From positions 26,214,201-26,278,200 of the forward strand of contig CM034548.1 of the NCBI GenBank assembly GCA_020055645.1: a DNA stretch of 64,000 bases. The letters run 5' to 3'. Of this stretch, positions 42,862-55,940 are shown piece after piece. The first letter of the stretch is position 1; each line of letters starts with the position of its first letter. The DNA comes from Tomocerus qinae. Its lineage: Eukaryota; Arthropoda; Collembola; Entomobryomorpha; Tomoceridae. A program made the position numbers and the translations under genes. The notes under the pieces are model-generated. The model was not told the DNA's origin. It saw nothing but the letters and a program-made list of their open reading frames with translations, and did not search any database.

Positions 42862-45800
42862 CTAATATTTTGATTTAGAGATTGGACAGTGAGCTACATT
42901 AGCATTAGAGACAAGGTAGAGGTACTGATAAGTTTTACATCCCAAGTTTCATATAGATACTTATTCTAAATGTTATCTTCAGAAATGAAAGAGCAAGCAA
43001 CCCGTTCATCTGTCGAGTCACTCACTCTATCTCTGCATATAAACACAAAGCTATCCATTACTTACTACTACGCTGATGCTCTTTCTATTTAGTTTCCCAG
43101 ATACACATCATTTCTTTATACTATTTATCTATCTTCTATTTTATCCGTATTGGTAGGTATGTATCTTCTTATTGTTAGTTAATCGTGAGTTATTTTGTAA
43201 TTTATATCTGGCTGAATAGAGTGACTGAGCTAAAGCTTAAACAACTTTCCATCATTTTCTACGCGTAGTAGAGTCAGTTTTACCCTTGAATACTTTCTGC
43301 CTGCCTATCATGTCCTACAAAACAATACTAGGTGCATAAGTATTACGTGCATACTTAGTTAGTACAGCAGTGTTCAATTTACGACGGCAAAATTAATGCA
43401 GTTGGTTTTTACCATAGAAATAAACATTTAAAATTTACTCTTTTGTATTTTTAGTAGGAAAATTCAATTGTAAATAAATTTTTATTATACGCTCTCTATA
43501 ACTATTCACTTTAAATTTAAATATTAGTAGTTTTTTATATTAATTGAAATATATAGATAGTTTTTAATATTCACAAATTTTTCTGTTCGGATGGACGGAA
43601 CCTTGACTGAGCTAGGGTATCGAATGCGCATCTGTATCTATCTACCACTTTAGTTCTTCCAAGAGTATGAAGAGAACGTGTCGTTGCCTTTCCGTTTATT
43701 ATTATATTGTGCTCTTCAATTTCACCAGTATATTCTTTGCCATATTCCATTCTATTCGAAAGGTCAACTTCCTTTATGCAATTCCAGTCCATTCCTCTGT
43801 CAGCTATATACAATCAGCTTAACTACACCGAATAGAAAATGGGAATGTGTATACAGATAAACTCATATTTTGCAACTCATCTTCTCTTGTCTTCTTTCCT
43901 CTGTAATGTGCACATAAAAGACACGTAATTATTTATTCATGGAAAGGCCGTTTGTTTGCAGAATATACTAATCAAATTGTTATGTTCATATTATGCTATA
44001 AGCTGCATGCACAATAATATTATATAGTATAATGGCTAACTCCTAATTATCCATACCTACCACTTTGCAGACTCTCATAACTTTCTATTAAATAAGATAT
44101 AAACAAATATTTCTTCGCACATGCTTTACATGGAATAAATATTTTCAATCTCATTTATCATGCCTGGAGGAAATTTGGCAATTTATTTAGACATAGTATT
44201 AGCATTGCTATAAGCACGCTAAAACTTCGTTTACATAATATTCACATGTAACTGTAGTAAATGTGTTTTGAGGAAATAAAAATAAAACATTTTCATCTCC
44301 ACAAAAATTAAACTGTACAAATTAAACAAAAAAGTTTATTTGGATCAAATAATAACCTGTACATAAAAATATTAACTTTTCTATGTAAAGTAATGCATAA
44401 GAAGAAAGGCTGTTGGGTAGATACGTAGAATCAATAAAAAACGAGGGAATTCTTTGTATGCATTAAATTTGTAAGTTTATGGAATGAAACCGCTCGACGA
44501 TCTGTAATCCATAATTACGTGTAATAGTATAATTTGGTAGAAGGAGAGTCCTATTTCCCAAAGTGAAGATACATAGAAATACAGACGGACATTCAGTAAT
44601 GGGTTGTTGAAGCGTATCTTGCACACTGTATTTTGAAAACTAATATTTTAATTTATTTGCAACGATATCGATGAGATTCTTTTCTTCGTGTCTTACAAAT
44701 ATTACTTGTACTATTACGGGTAAGATAATAGCGGAGATAATAGTAGACAAGAGAAGGAACCTTTGAGAAAGCCAATAAATCATTCTTCGCTGTACACCAT
44801 GACGGGCATCTATCTACATATAAGCGTTTAAGATGTAGGCGCATTCATTTTACTTTGCTGTTTCACTTTTGTATTTTCTCTGTGATTAAGGATAGGTGAG
44901 CTAAAGCTTCCATGACAGAAACTTCAAACTAAGCACCTAAATACTAATGCGTACTTGAATGAATACTTATAAATATCTGTAGCTGTAGGTAGCTATTTTA
45001 CTTGTGAGGTATTTCCTTCAAAGAATTTCCTTATTGAAGTCTCTGCTGTATTTTTTATACCCTCGCACAGATTAAAAATATTACTCCATTGAAACTTTCA
45101 AGTTTACTCACATACGAAGCATACACACAACATGCCACATGTATCCAACTTCCTATTGCAATAGTTTTCTGTTATGTTGTGTAGATAGGTGCCATATCAT
45201 CTTAAGTGATAGTAAACAGAAGCGATGAAACGGAACAGTATTTCCGTACATGTAACGTGTTTAATGTACCACGTATACTAAGAAATATAAAGAAATGAGC
45301 AGATGCTCCAGAAAAAACTTTTACTCTCTCAACTCTTTTGAAGCAAAACTTTGCAAATAATTATTTTCGATATATTCAGTTAGTAAATGTGACTATCCCA
45401 CGCAACTAAATTTATTTTCCATGTTTTTGTTTGGAAAACTACTTTGGCAGAACATCACCCTATTATAACTAGTTTTCATTCACACTTTTTCCATTTAAGA
45501 CATAAATTGCGTAGCAACTTGTATCTTACCATAAGAATTAAATAATGGATTTTTTATTAAACCAGTGCTTCCCTCCAAGCTGAAATGATTTTTATGACAT
45601 GAACAAAATAGAAAAGAAAATGGACAAAAGATACATAAATGAATTTTGTTACATAAATACATACATAATGATAGGATACAAAAGTTTCTAGAGATAAAAT
45701 CATGGAATAAATGATGACACCATAACATTTTTCATATTGTTCAATCGAATTCTGTCTCATCATATTATTCCTATACATAAATGTACTTAAACTGTTGAAG

Positions 45801-47155
45801 AGGCAACGATATCATTCTTAAAATATCAAATCGGCTTATGGAAAAAAACCATTTCTAGATTTCAGATCAATACATTTGTCATTTTTATTATTTGTCAAAA
45901 GATGCCTATACTTATAAATGTATATCTTTATCTGATAGAATATTGTTACTGTTTTGGGTATACTTCTACTCCCAAATAGATTCAGAGATAGAAAGGTGGT
46001 ATTAGTTTGTAGCCACAGTAAAAAGTAAAACCAGTTCAGTCGAGTAATAATGAATTCAATACATAAATACATCATAAATAATCGAAGCAGCAGTAAGCAC
46101 TTCTCAATGGGCAAAGAATGGAGTTTGTGTGCTATGGCATTCTGCATGAATATGGGATATTGTAGTTTCATACTGTCGTCGTGTACATACACAGTACTGT
46201 ATTCATGTAGCATAAATGTATTAAGTGTGAACTATAATGTAATGGTTGCGGTTTGGATTCAATCTAAAGATTGTGGTCAGAGATAGAGGAGCGAGAGAAT
46301 CTTGTTCTGTTCGTATAGTTTAATGCTTGAGATTCGTTCAGTCTCATCCTGGCTTGTCCAATAAAGAACCTTAAGTAATGTATAAATACTTGGATATATG
46401 TTTATCAAAGTGAATATACAAATAGAGTTTGATTTTGCATTATAGTATATGTACAGTTAGCTCGGCAAGCAGATTTTTGATAGCTACTTACTCACTTCAG
46501 TTGCCTTTATTCGTAAGATTTATGTTTAACTCGCATTGTAGCAAGGTTCTCTGTAGTAATTGCACACTACATTAGTGCTAAACACTATTCCAGTTTATTC
46601 AGCAAGAAGTCCATCTATTCTATTGAGTAACTATATAGATCTACTACACTATCTATTCCATCATACTTCATTCCACTTGAATCCACTCTATTCTATTCTA
46701 ACGCTGAGCTTCACTTTTTCTCACTGGATCACAATCTGATCAAGAAGATGATAATAACGACCAGAATGATGACAATGTGCTCGGCTATTGAACCCCGTGG
46801 AGTCCAAGTGACCGCTTCAATCTCAGTCTTTCTTTTCTTCTTTACATACACCGTATCGACAGATAGAGAATATCCCTATGCATTCATAACCATTCAAGTC
46901 TATACCAACCACTATATAAATAGATTTCAACCAAAATCTATCTTTAGTATACAATACCATCTCTTTACCTAATTACAATCCATTTCTTATATCTATATTG
47001 TTTTTTGAGTCTTTTTATCTGCATGTACCTGTATCTATATAGTATCAAAAGAAATACTTTATTTATATTTACCCTGTTATTAGGCGATCTCCTGAAATTA
47101 ATGGATACTACTCTAAATTAATAATGCTTTGTATCGTAAAGACTATTTTACAACG

Positions 47156-47194
47156 TCATAAACACATACTACCAACGTATATTTTAGTCAATAA
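47156..47194 (+). repeat. possible fragment of the array-flanking repeat
   Basis: ACATACTACCAACGTATATTTTAGT resembles the right end of the second flanking copy near 57874 (ACATACTACCATGTATATTTGAGT), at roughly 80% over about 36 bp. It is short, so homology is tentative. Confidence 0.3.
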
Positions 47195-49884
47195 AAGTCA
47201 ATATACAACTTTGCTTGCTATACTTTTTCCAATTTCCAATGTGCAAAAAGCTTGGCCATACTATTATTATTATGACATAATTATGGCTGCATTATTACTA
47301 TTAGCCATCTTACAAATGCATTCATTGCAAACCTAAGTGGCACAATGCATTTTTCAAAAATAAATAAGATGTAGGTTTGAGATTTAGTAGTTCAGATACA
47401 TTGACTAGTATGTCCTTCAATTTTTCAATCAGAGCATCAGAAGGAATAGGATGAGTATTGGGTTTTACTGCAATGACTGTGTAAATAATTAAGTGAATGG
47501 CTATATACATCGTTCCTTTTTGTATTGGATGGAGTAAACTGACTGACATTGTCATTACATTTAAAAGTATCCTGATTTTGTAGGATAGTTAGAAGGTTGT
47601 AGTATTGAATCGAATGAAATGACGTTAAGTACACGTATTTATTTATAGTTAGTTATTTTTACGGGGGTACTATATGAGCGGAACTCATTAAACGGCTGAG
47701 GATAATGATAGAGAATGTAGTTTAGTGTAGTTAATATGTAATGTAGAAGGACACTTAGTTATTATTGAAGATGGTAAGATAGTAGAGCGAAGCGTGGAAA
47801 GGAGACGCGTGTTTGTACAATAGAAATGCAGCCATTCAAATAGTACTTATAGTTGATGACAGCAATAGTAATAGTAATAGCAGTTGTAGGAGTCTGTGCC
47901 GAAGCCACAAATACTAAAGAAGAAGAGGAATCAGAGACAGCCCCTTTTCTTCCTTCTCTGTAATGCTAGTCGTAAGAAGTCGTAATGCTCAGAGAAGACA
48001 CAGTTAGTCAGTCACATCACATCCACATGAATATCTCTGCCATTCCATTTGATTGCTACTCTTCTTCCTCTCTCCAGCCGTGCACTCGCCCTCGCAGTCC
48101 AAGAAGTAGGAGTTGAAGAAGGAGTCGCCTAAACGCAAGACTGCATCTTCATGTGCAAGAACATACACAATAGTATTTACATAGCTTCTTATATAATAAA
48201 ATTCCCTATCTCTATCTAATTTGTCTAAGAGTTACGAGCGAATATATTTAAAGTGCTTGACGTATAAATGTATTATAAAATGAATTACCTTAGTTTATCC
48301 AACAGGAATAAGAGGAAATAATACAGGTGTAATATTGTATGGATGGTGTATGAAATAATCCAGGAGGAGATCAGCAAAAGAAATCGTGTGTGAACATTTA
48401 GAGATAGGTAGCAAAGATAGGGAAACACACACAGCAAGGGTCAGAGCATATTGTACGAGTGTATAAAGTCGGATGAGTAAATATTTCTGCTGTAGCGCAA
48501 TGCAAAAGGGAAGAGCGACTTATGGTAAAACATTAAGTAGTATGTGTAGTTAAGGTTTGTAGGAGACAAAGTTGAGACGGATGGGGGAGTCTCGCACCCT
48601 AAGGAGACCCAGAAGAAGAAGCAAAAATAAATGAGGAATAGAACATACGTTGAGCAGAGTAGACAAGTCTTCAGTTCAACTCACTCCATAAACTTATCTT
48701 TAGACATCCCATCTCTAATGAATATTGTCTCATTTGGAATCAGATTAAGTTAACACTAAAAAATAACGAGTGTGAAAGCTTGGCAACTGCACTGAACGAA
48801 ACGAAAGAGACAGACGTGAGCAATGCAAAGTAAAGTCAAGTGGAGCGAAGGAAACATTCACTTCAGTTCCGTTTGGATGAACCTAACGTTCAGTTGAGGT
48901 TATGCAATAAACGATTATGGAAATTTTCTCCTCTCTCCGTCTTGTGTATAAATAGTCAAAACTTCTTCCAACTTCCTACACAAAAATTAGAGACATTGTT
49001 TCGTATTAGTACAGAGTCTGTCGCCCAACTTCCTCTCTCATTCCATCTGTCTCCAAACTCATTATGATTACTATCCCCTTATTATTATTATTTTTCACTA
49101 TGACCTTCTTACCTATCCCAAACTAATTAAAACCACACACTCCACATTTTCTGCATTATCATTTTTACTCATTTATTTCATATGCTAATTTTATTAATTT
49201 CATACTGCACACATGAACAACGGAGGATTCATTGATTTACTTTTATTATTCTTACCAAGAATCTACTACTCGAGTACTCTAAGTACAGTAAATTCATTCA
49301 ATAACAATGCAGGAAGATACAAATACATAAGTTCAACAGATAAACATATTTAAGGTGATATTACTTTATGCCCTTCCCATGCCGACAACTGGCAGACCAA
49401 TCATAGAAAGGGTTTGAGCTCTCAGCTCGATTTTCTCTGACTACTACTGAATGACATAAGTAAATTCACACTCTCAATGTTAACTCACAACTCTGTAGAC
49501 ACTCCGTCTAGTACAAAACACGTCCGGAATAATGCAACTCTCATACCATTGTATTTCTTTGCTTTCATGCTAAATGTATTGTACAATGTTCCTTTTGCCA
49601 TTATTTCTTTTATTAAAACCTAAAGAATCACATCCACTACATTACAATACAAAATACAATATACCATTGTCTAAAAAGGCATTTTTTTGGTTTTTGTTAT
49701 CAAAATGAGTTCAGAAATATTAATGCATAAAATTATAACCTAAATTTTATCTGAACGAGTTTGCCTGGGAATCTATGCAGTTTATGCTTACAGGGCCATT
49801 ATACGTTTCATGTAAGTAATATATAACAACAGGTTTGATAATTTTAAATATACAAATAGTAATCATTATAATATTACTCTAATG

Positions 49885-49940
49885 ATGAAAATAATAATCT
49901 ACCCGTCTTTTTTCTTGTGACAAATAGCAATATACTACCC
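49885..49940 (+). repeat. truncated left copy of the 236-bp flanking repeat
   Basis: AAAATAATAATCTACCCGT and ATACTACC here match AAAATAATTATCTACCCAT and TACTACC in the right-hand copies (around 57549 and 57639). The segment between them is shorter by about 50 bp. It runs directly into the first 10-mers of the array, which are of the CCGAATTCTT type. Confidence 0.55.
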
Positions 49941-52900
49941 TCCGAATTCTTCCGAATTCTTCCGAATTTGTCCCAACTCTTCCGAATTCTTCCGAATTCT
50001 CCCTAATTCTTTCGAATTCTTCCCAATTTGTCCCAATTCTTCCCAATTTGTCCTAATTCTTCCCAATTTGTCCCAATTTGTCCTAATTCTTCCCAATTTG
50101 TCCCAATTCTTCCAAATTTGTCCCAATTCTTACCAATTTGTCCCAATTCTTCCCAATTTGTCCCAAATTCTTCCCAATTTGTCCTAATTCTTCCCAATTT
50201 GTCCTAATTCTTCCCAATTTGTCCCAATTCTTCCCAATTTGTCCCAAATTCTTCCCAATTTGTCCCAATTCTTCCCAATTTGTCCCAATTCTTCCCAATT
50301 TGTCCCAATTCTTCCCAATTTGTCCCAATTTGTCCCAATTCTTCCCAATTTGTCCCAATTCTTCCCAATTTGTCCCAATTCTTCCCAATTTGTCCTAATT
50401 CTTCCCAATTTGTCCCAATTCTTCCCAATTTGTCCTAATTCTTCCCAATTTGTCCCAATTCTTCCCAATTTGTCCCAATTCTTCCCAATTTGTCCCAATT
50501 CTTCCCAATTTGTCCCAATTCTTCCCAATTTGTCCCAATTCTTCCCAATTTGTCCCAATTCTTCCCAATTTGTCCCAATTCTTCCCAATTTGTCCCAATT
50601 TGTCCCAATTTGTCCCAATTTGTCCCAATTCTTCCCAATTTGTCCTAATTCTTCCCAATTTGTCCCAATTTGTCCTAATTCTTCCCAATTTGTCCCAATT
50701 CTTCCCAATTTGTCCCAATTCTTCCCAATTTGTCCTAATTCTTCCCAATTTGTCCCAATTTGTCCTAATTCTTCCCAATTTGTCCCAATTCTTCCAAATT
50801 TGTCCCAATTCTTACCAATTTGTCCCAATTCTTCCCAATTTGTCCCAATTCTTCCCAATTTGTCCCAATTCTTCCCAATTTGTCCCAATTCTTCCCAATT
50901 TGTCCCAATTCTTCCCAATTTGTCCCAATTCTTCCCAATTTGTCCCAATTCTTCCCAATTTGTCCCAATTCTTCCAAATTTGTCCCAATTCTTACCAATT
51001 TGTCCCAATTTGTCCTAATTCTTCCCAATTTGTCTGTCCCAATTCTTCTCAATTTGTCCTGTTCTTCCCAATTTGTCCTAATTCTTCCTAATTCTTCCCA
51101 ATTCCAATTTTCCCAATTTGTCTTCCTAATTTGTCCTCAATTTTCCTAATTCGTCCCAATTTGTCCTAAATTCTTCCCAATTTGTCCTAATTCTTCCCAA
51201 TTTGTCGTCCTAATGCTTCCCAATTTGTCCCAAATTCTGTCCCAATTTGTCCCAATTCTTCCTAATTCTTCCAATTTGTCCCAAATTCTTCCCAATTCTT
51301 CCCAATTTGTCCCAAATTCTTCCCAATTTGTCCCAATTCTTCCCAATTTGTCCCAATTCTTCCCAATTTGTCCCAATTCTTCCCAATTTGTCCCAATTCT
51401 TCCCAATTTGTCCTAATTCTTCCCAATTTGTCCCAATTCTTCCCAATTCGTCCCAATTTGTCCCAAATTCTTCTCAATTTGTCCCAATTCTTCCCAATTT
51501 GTCCTAATTCTTCCCAATTTGTCCCAATTCTTCCCAATTCGTCCCAATTTGTCCCAATTTGTCCCAATTCTTCCCAATTTGTCCCAATTCTTCCCAATTT
51601 GTCCCAATTCTTCCCAATTTGTCCTAATTCTTCCCAATTTGTCCCAATTCTTCCCAATTTGTCCCAATTCTTCCCAATTTGTCCCAATTCTTCCCAATTT
51701 GTCCCAATTCTTCCCAATTTTACCCAATTCTTCCCAATTTGTCCCAATGCTTCCCAATTTGTCCCAATGCTTCCCAATTTGTCCCAATTCTTCCCAATTT
51801 GTCACCAATTCTTCCCAATTTGTCCCAATACCTCTTCCCAATTTGTCCCAATTCTTCCCAATTTGTCCCAATTCTTCCCAATTCGTCCCAATTTGTCCCA
51901 AATTCTTCCCAATTTGTCCCAATTCTTCCCAATTTGTCCCAATGCTTCCCAATTTGTCCCAATTCTTCCCAATTTGTCCCAATGCTTCCCAATTTGTCCC
52001 AATTCTTCCCAATTTGTCCCAATTCTTCCCAATTTGTCCCAATTCTTCCCAATTTGTCCTAATTCTTCCCAATTTGTCCCAATTCTTCCCAATTCTTCCC
52101 AATTTGTCCCAATTCTTCCCAATTTGTCCCAATGCTTCCCAATTTGTCCCAATTCTTCCCAATTTGTCCCAATTCTTCCCAATTTGTCCCAATTCTTCCC
52201 AATTTGTCCTAATTCTTCCCAATTTGTCCCAATTCTTCCCAATTCGTCCCAATTTGTCCCAAATTCTTCCCAATTTGTCCCAATTCTTCCCAATTTGTCC
52301 CAATTCTTCCCAATTCGTCCCAATTTGTCCCAAATTCTTCTCAATTTGTCCCAATTCTTCCCAATTTGTCCCAATTCTTCCCAATTTGTCCTAATTCTTC
52401 CCAATTTGTCCCAATTCTTCCCAATTCTTCCCAATTTGTCCCAAATTCTTCTCAATTTGTCCCAATTCTTCCCAATTTGTCCTAATTCTTCCCAATTTGT
52501 CCCAATTCTTCCCAATTTGTCCCAATTCTTCCCAATTTGTCCCAATTCTTCCCAATTTGTCCTAATTCTTCCCAATTTGTCCCAATTCTTCCCAATTTGT
52601 CCCAATTCTTCCCAATTTGTCCCAATTCTTCCCAATTTGTCCTAATTCTTCCCAATTTGTCCCAATTCTTCCCAATTCGTCCCAATTTGTCCCAAATTCT
52701 TCTCAATTTGTCCCAATTCTTCCCAATTTGTCCTAATTCTTCCCAATTTGTCCCAATTCTTCCCAATTTGTCCCAATTCTTCCCAATTTGTCCCAATTCT
52801 TCCCAATTTGTCCCAATTCTTCCCAATTTGTCCCAATTCTTCCCAATTTGTCCTAATTCTTCCCAATTTGTCCCAATTCTTCCCAATTCGTCCCAATTTG

Positions 52901-53916
52901 TCCCAAATTCTTCCCAATTTGTCCCAATTCTTCCCAATTTGTCCCAATTCTTCCCAATTTGTCCCAATTCTTCCCAATTTGTCCCAATTCTTCCCAATTT
53001 GTCCCAATTCTTCCCAATTTGTCCCAATTCTTCCCAATTTGTCCCAATTCTTCCCAATTTGTCCCAATTCTTCCCAATTTGTCCCAATTCTTCCCAATTT
53101 GTCCCAATGCTTCCCAATTTGTCCCAATTCTTCCCAATTCTTCCCAATTTGTCCCAATTCTTCCCAATTTGTCCTAATTCTTCCCAATTTGTCCCAATTC
53201 TTCCCAATTCGTCCCAATTTGTCCCTAATTCTTCCCAATTTGTCCCAATTCTTCCCAATTCGTCCCAATTTGTCCCAAATTCTTCCCAATTTGTCCCAAT
53301 TCTTCCCAATTTGTCCCAATTCTTCCCAATTTGTCCCAATTCTTCCCAATTTGTCCCAATTCTTCCCAATTTGTCCCAATGCTTCCCAATTTGTCCCAAT
53401 TCTTCCCAATTTGTCCCAATTCTTCCCAATTTGTCCCAATTCTTCCCAATTTGTCCTAATTCTTCCCAATTTGTCCCAATTCTTCCCAATTCGTCCCAAT
53501 TTGTCCCAAATTCTTCTCAATTTGTCCCAATTCTTCCCAATTTGTCCTAATTCTTCCCAATTTGTCCCAATTCTTCCCAATTCGTCCCAATTTGTCCCAA
53601 ATTCTTCTCAATTTGTCCCAATTCTTCCCAATTTGTCCCAATTCTTCCCAATTTGTCCTAATTCTTCCCAATTTGTCCCAATTCTTCCCAATTTGTCCCA
53701 AATTCTTCCCAATTTGTCCTAATTCTTCCCAATTTGTCCCAATTCTTCCCAATTTGTCCCAATTCTTCCCAATTTGTCCTAATTCTTCCCAATTTGTCCC
53801 AATTCTTCCCAATTTGTCCCAATTCTTCCCAATTTGTCCCAATTCTTCCCAATTTGTCCCAATTCTTCCCAATTTGTCCCAATGCTTCCCAATTTGTCCC
53901 AATTCTTCCCAATTTG

Positions 53917-54631
53917 TCCCAAATTCTTCCCAATTTGTCCCAATTCTTCCCAATTTGTCCTAATTCTTCCCAATTTGTCCCAATTCTTCCCAATTCGTCC
54001 CAATTTGTCCCAAATTCTTCCCAATTTGTCCCAATTCTTCCCAATTTGTCCCAATTCTTCCCAATTTGTCCCAATGCTTCCCAATTTGTCCCAATTCTTC
54101 CCAATTTGTCCCAATTCTTCCCAATTTGTCCCAATTCTTCCCAATTTGTCCTAATTCTTCCCAATTTGTCCCAATTCTTCCCAATTCGTCCCAATTTGTC
54201 CCAAATTCTTCTCAATTTGTCCCAATTCTTCCCAATTTGTCCTAATTTGTCCCAAATTCTTCCCAATTTGTCCCAATTCTTCCCAATTCGTCCCAATTTG
54301 TCACAAATTCTTCCCAATTTGTCCCAATTCTTCCCAATTTGTCCTAATTCTTCCCAATTTGTCCCAATTCTTCCCAATTCGTCCCAATTTGTCCCAAATT
54401 CTTCCCAATTTGTCCCAATTCTTCCCAATTTGTCCCAATTCTTCCCAATTTGTCCCAATGCTTCCCAATTTGTCCCAATTCTTCCCAATTTGTCCCAATT
54501 CTTCCCAATTTGTCCCAATTCTTCCCAATTTGTCCTAATTCTTCCCAATTTGTCCCAATTCTTCCCAATTCCTCCCAATTTGTCCCAAATTCTTCTCAAT
54601 TTGTCCCAATTCTTCCCAATTTGTCCTAATT
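53917..54631. repeat. higher-order duplication in the array, offset 384 bp
   Basis: Positions 53917-54247 recur at 54301-54631 with only a few differences. Three separate rare variants keep exactly the same offset: CCCAATG at 54070 and 54454, the AATTCGT variant at 53997 and 54381 (its G), and the TTCTC variant at 54211 and 54595. This shows block duplication rather than independent mutation. Confidence 0.85.
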
Positions 54632-55940
54632 CTTCCCAATTTGTCCCAATTCTTCCCAATTTGTCTCTGCAATTCTTCCCAATTTGTCCCAATTCTTCCC
54701 AATTTGTCCTAATTCTTCCCAATTTGTCCCAATTCTTCCCAATTTGTCCCAATTCTTCCCAATTTGTCCCAATTCTTCCCAATTTGTCCTAATTCTTCCC
54801 AATTTGTCCCAATTCTTCCCAATTCGTCCCAATTTGTCCCAAATTCTTCTCAATTTGTCCCAATTCTTCCCAATTTGTCCTAATTCTTCCCAATTTGTCC
54901 CAATTCTTCCCAATTTGTCCCAATTCTTCCCAATTTGTCCCAATTCTTCCCAATTTGTCCTAATTCTTCCCAATTTGTCCCAATTCTTCCCAATTCGTCC
55001 CAATTTGTCCCAAATTCTTCCCAATTTGTCCCAATTCTTCCCAATTTGTCCCAATTCTTCCCAATTTGTCCCAATTCTTCCCAATTTGTCCCAATTCTTC
55101 CCAATTTGTCCCAATTCTTCCCAATTTGTCCCAATTCTTCCCAATTTGTCCTAATTCTTCCCAATTTGTCCCAATTCTTCCCAATTTGTCCCAATTTGTC
55201 CCAAATTCTTCCCAATTTGTCCCAATTCTTCCCAATTTGTCCCAATTCTTCCCAATTTGTCCCAATTCTTCCCAATTTGTCCCAATTCTTCCCAATTTGT
55301 CCCAATTCTTCCCAATTTGTCCCAATTCTTCCCAATTTGTCCTAATTCTTCCCAATTTGTCCCAATTCTTCCCAATTTGTCCCAATTTGTCCCAAATTCT
55401 TCCCAATTTGTCCTAATTCTTCCCAATTTGTCCTAATTCTTCCCAATTTGTCCCAATTCTTCCCAATTTGTCCCAATTCTTCCCAATTTGTCCCAATTCT
55501 TCCCAATTTGTCCTAATTCTTCCCAATTTGTCCCAATTCTTCCCAATTTGTCCCAATTCTTCCCAATTTGTCCCAAATTCTTCCCAATTTGTCCCAATTC
55601 TTCCCAATTTGTCCTAATTTGTCCCAAATTCTTCCCAATTTGTCCCAATTCTTCCCAATTCGTCCCAATTTGTCACAAATTCTTCCCAATTTGTCCCAAT
55701 TCTTCCCAATTTGTCCTAATTCTTCCCAATTTGTCCCAATTCTTCCCAATTCGTCCCAATTTGTCCCAAATTCTTCCCAATTTGTCCCAATTCTTCCCAA
55801 TTTGTCCCAATTCTTCCCAATTTGTCCCAATTCTTCCCAATTTGTCCCAATTCTTCCCAATTTGTCCCAATTCTTCCCAATTTGTCCCAATTCTTCCCAA
55901 TTTGTCCTAATTCTTCCCAATTTGTCCCAATTCTTCCCAA
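54241..55940. repeat. long-distance duplication in the array, offset 1372 bp
   Basis: Positions 54241-54459 match 55613-55831 base for base, including the variant TCACAAATTC (54301 and 55673), which I saw at only these two places. Similarity continues for at least another 100 bp (CCTAA at 54534 and 55906). Confidence 0.85.

Larger units (their letters stand above)
42341..49790. other. gene-free AT-rich region
   Basis: No gene, RNA gene or clear transposon is recognised. Many short open frames occur on both strands, none with family resemblance. A possible fragment of the array-flanking repeat is listed at 47156-47194. Confidence 0.55.

Noticed and set aside
43366-43410. CAGTGTTCAATTTACG, a hAT-like left terminus
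   Set aside because: No matching inverted end or target duplication was found downstream.
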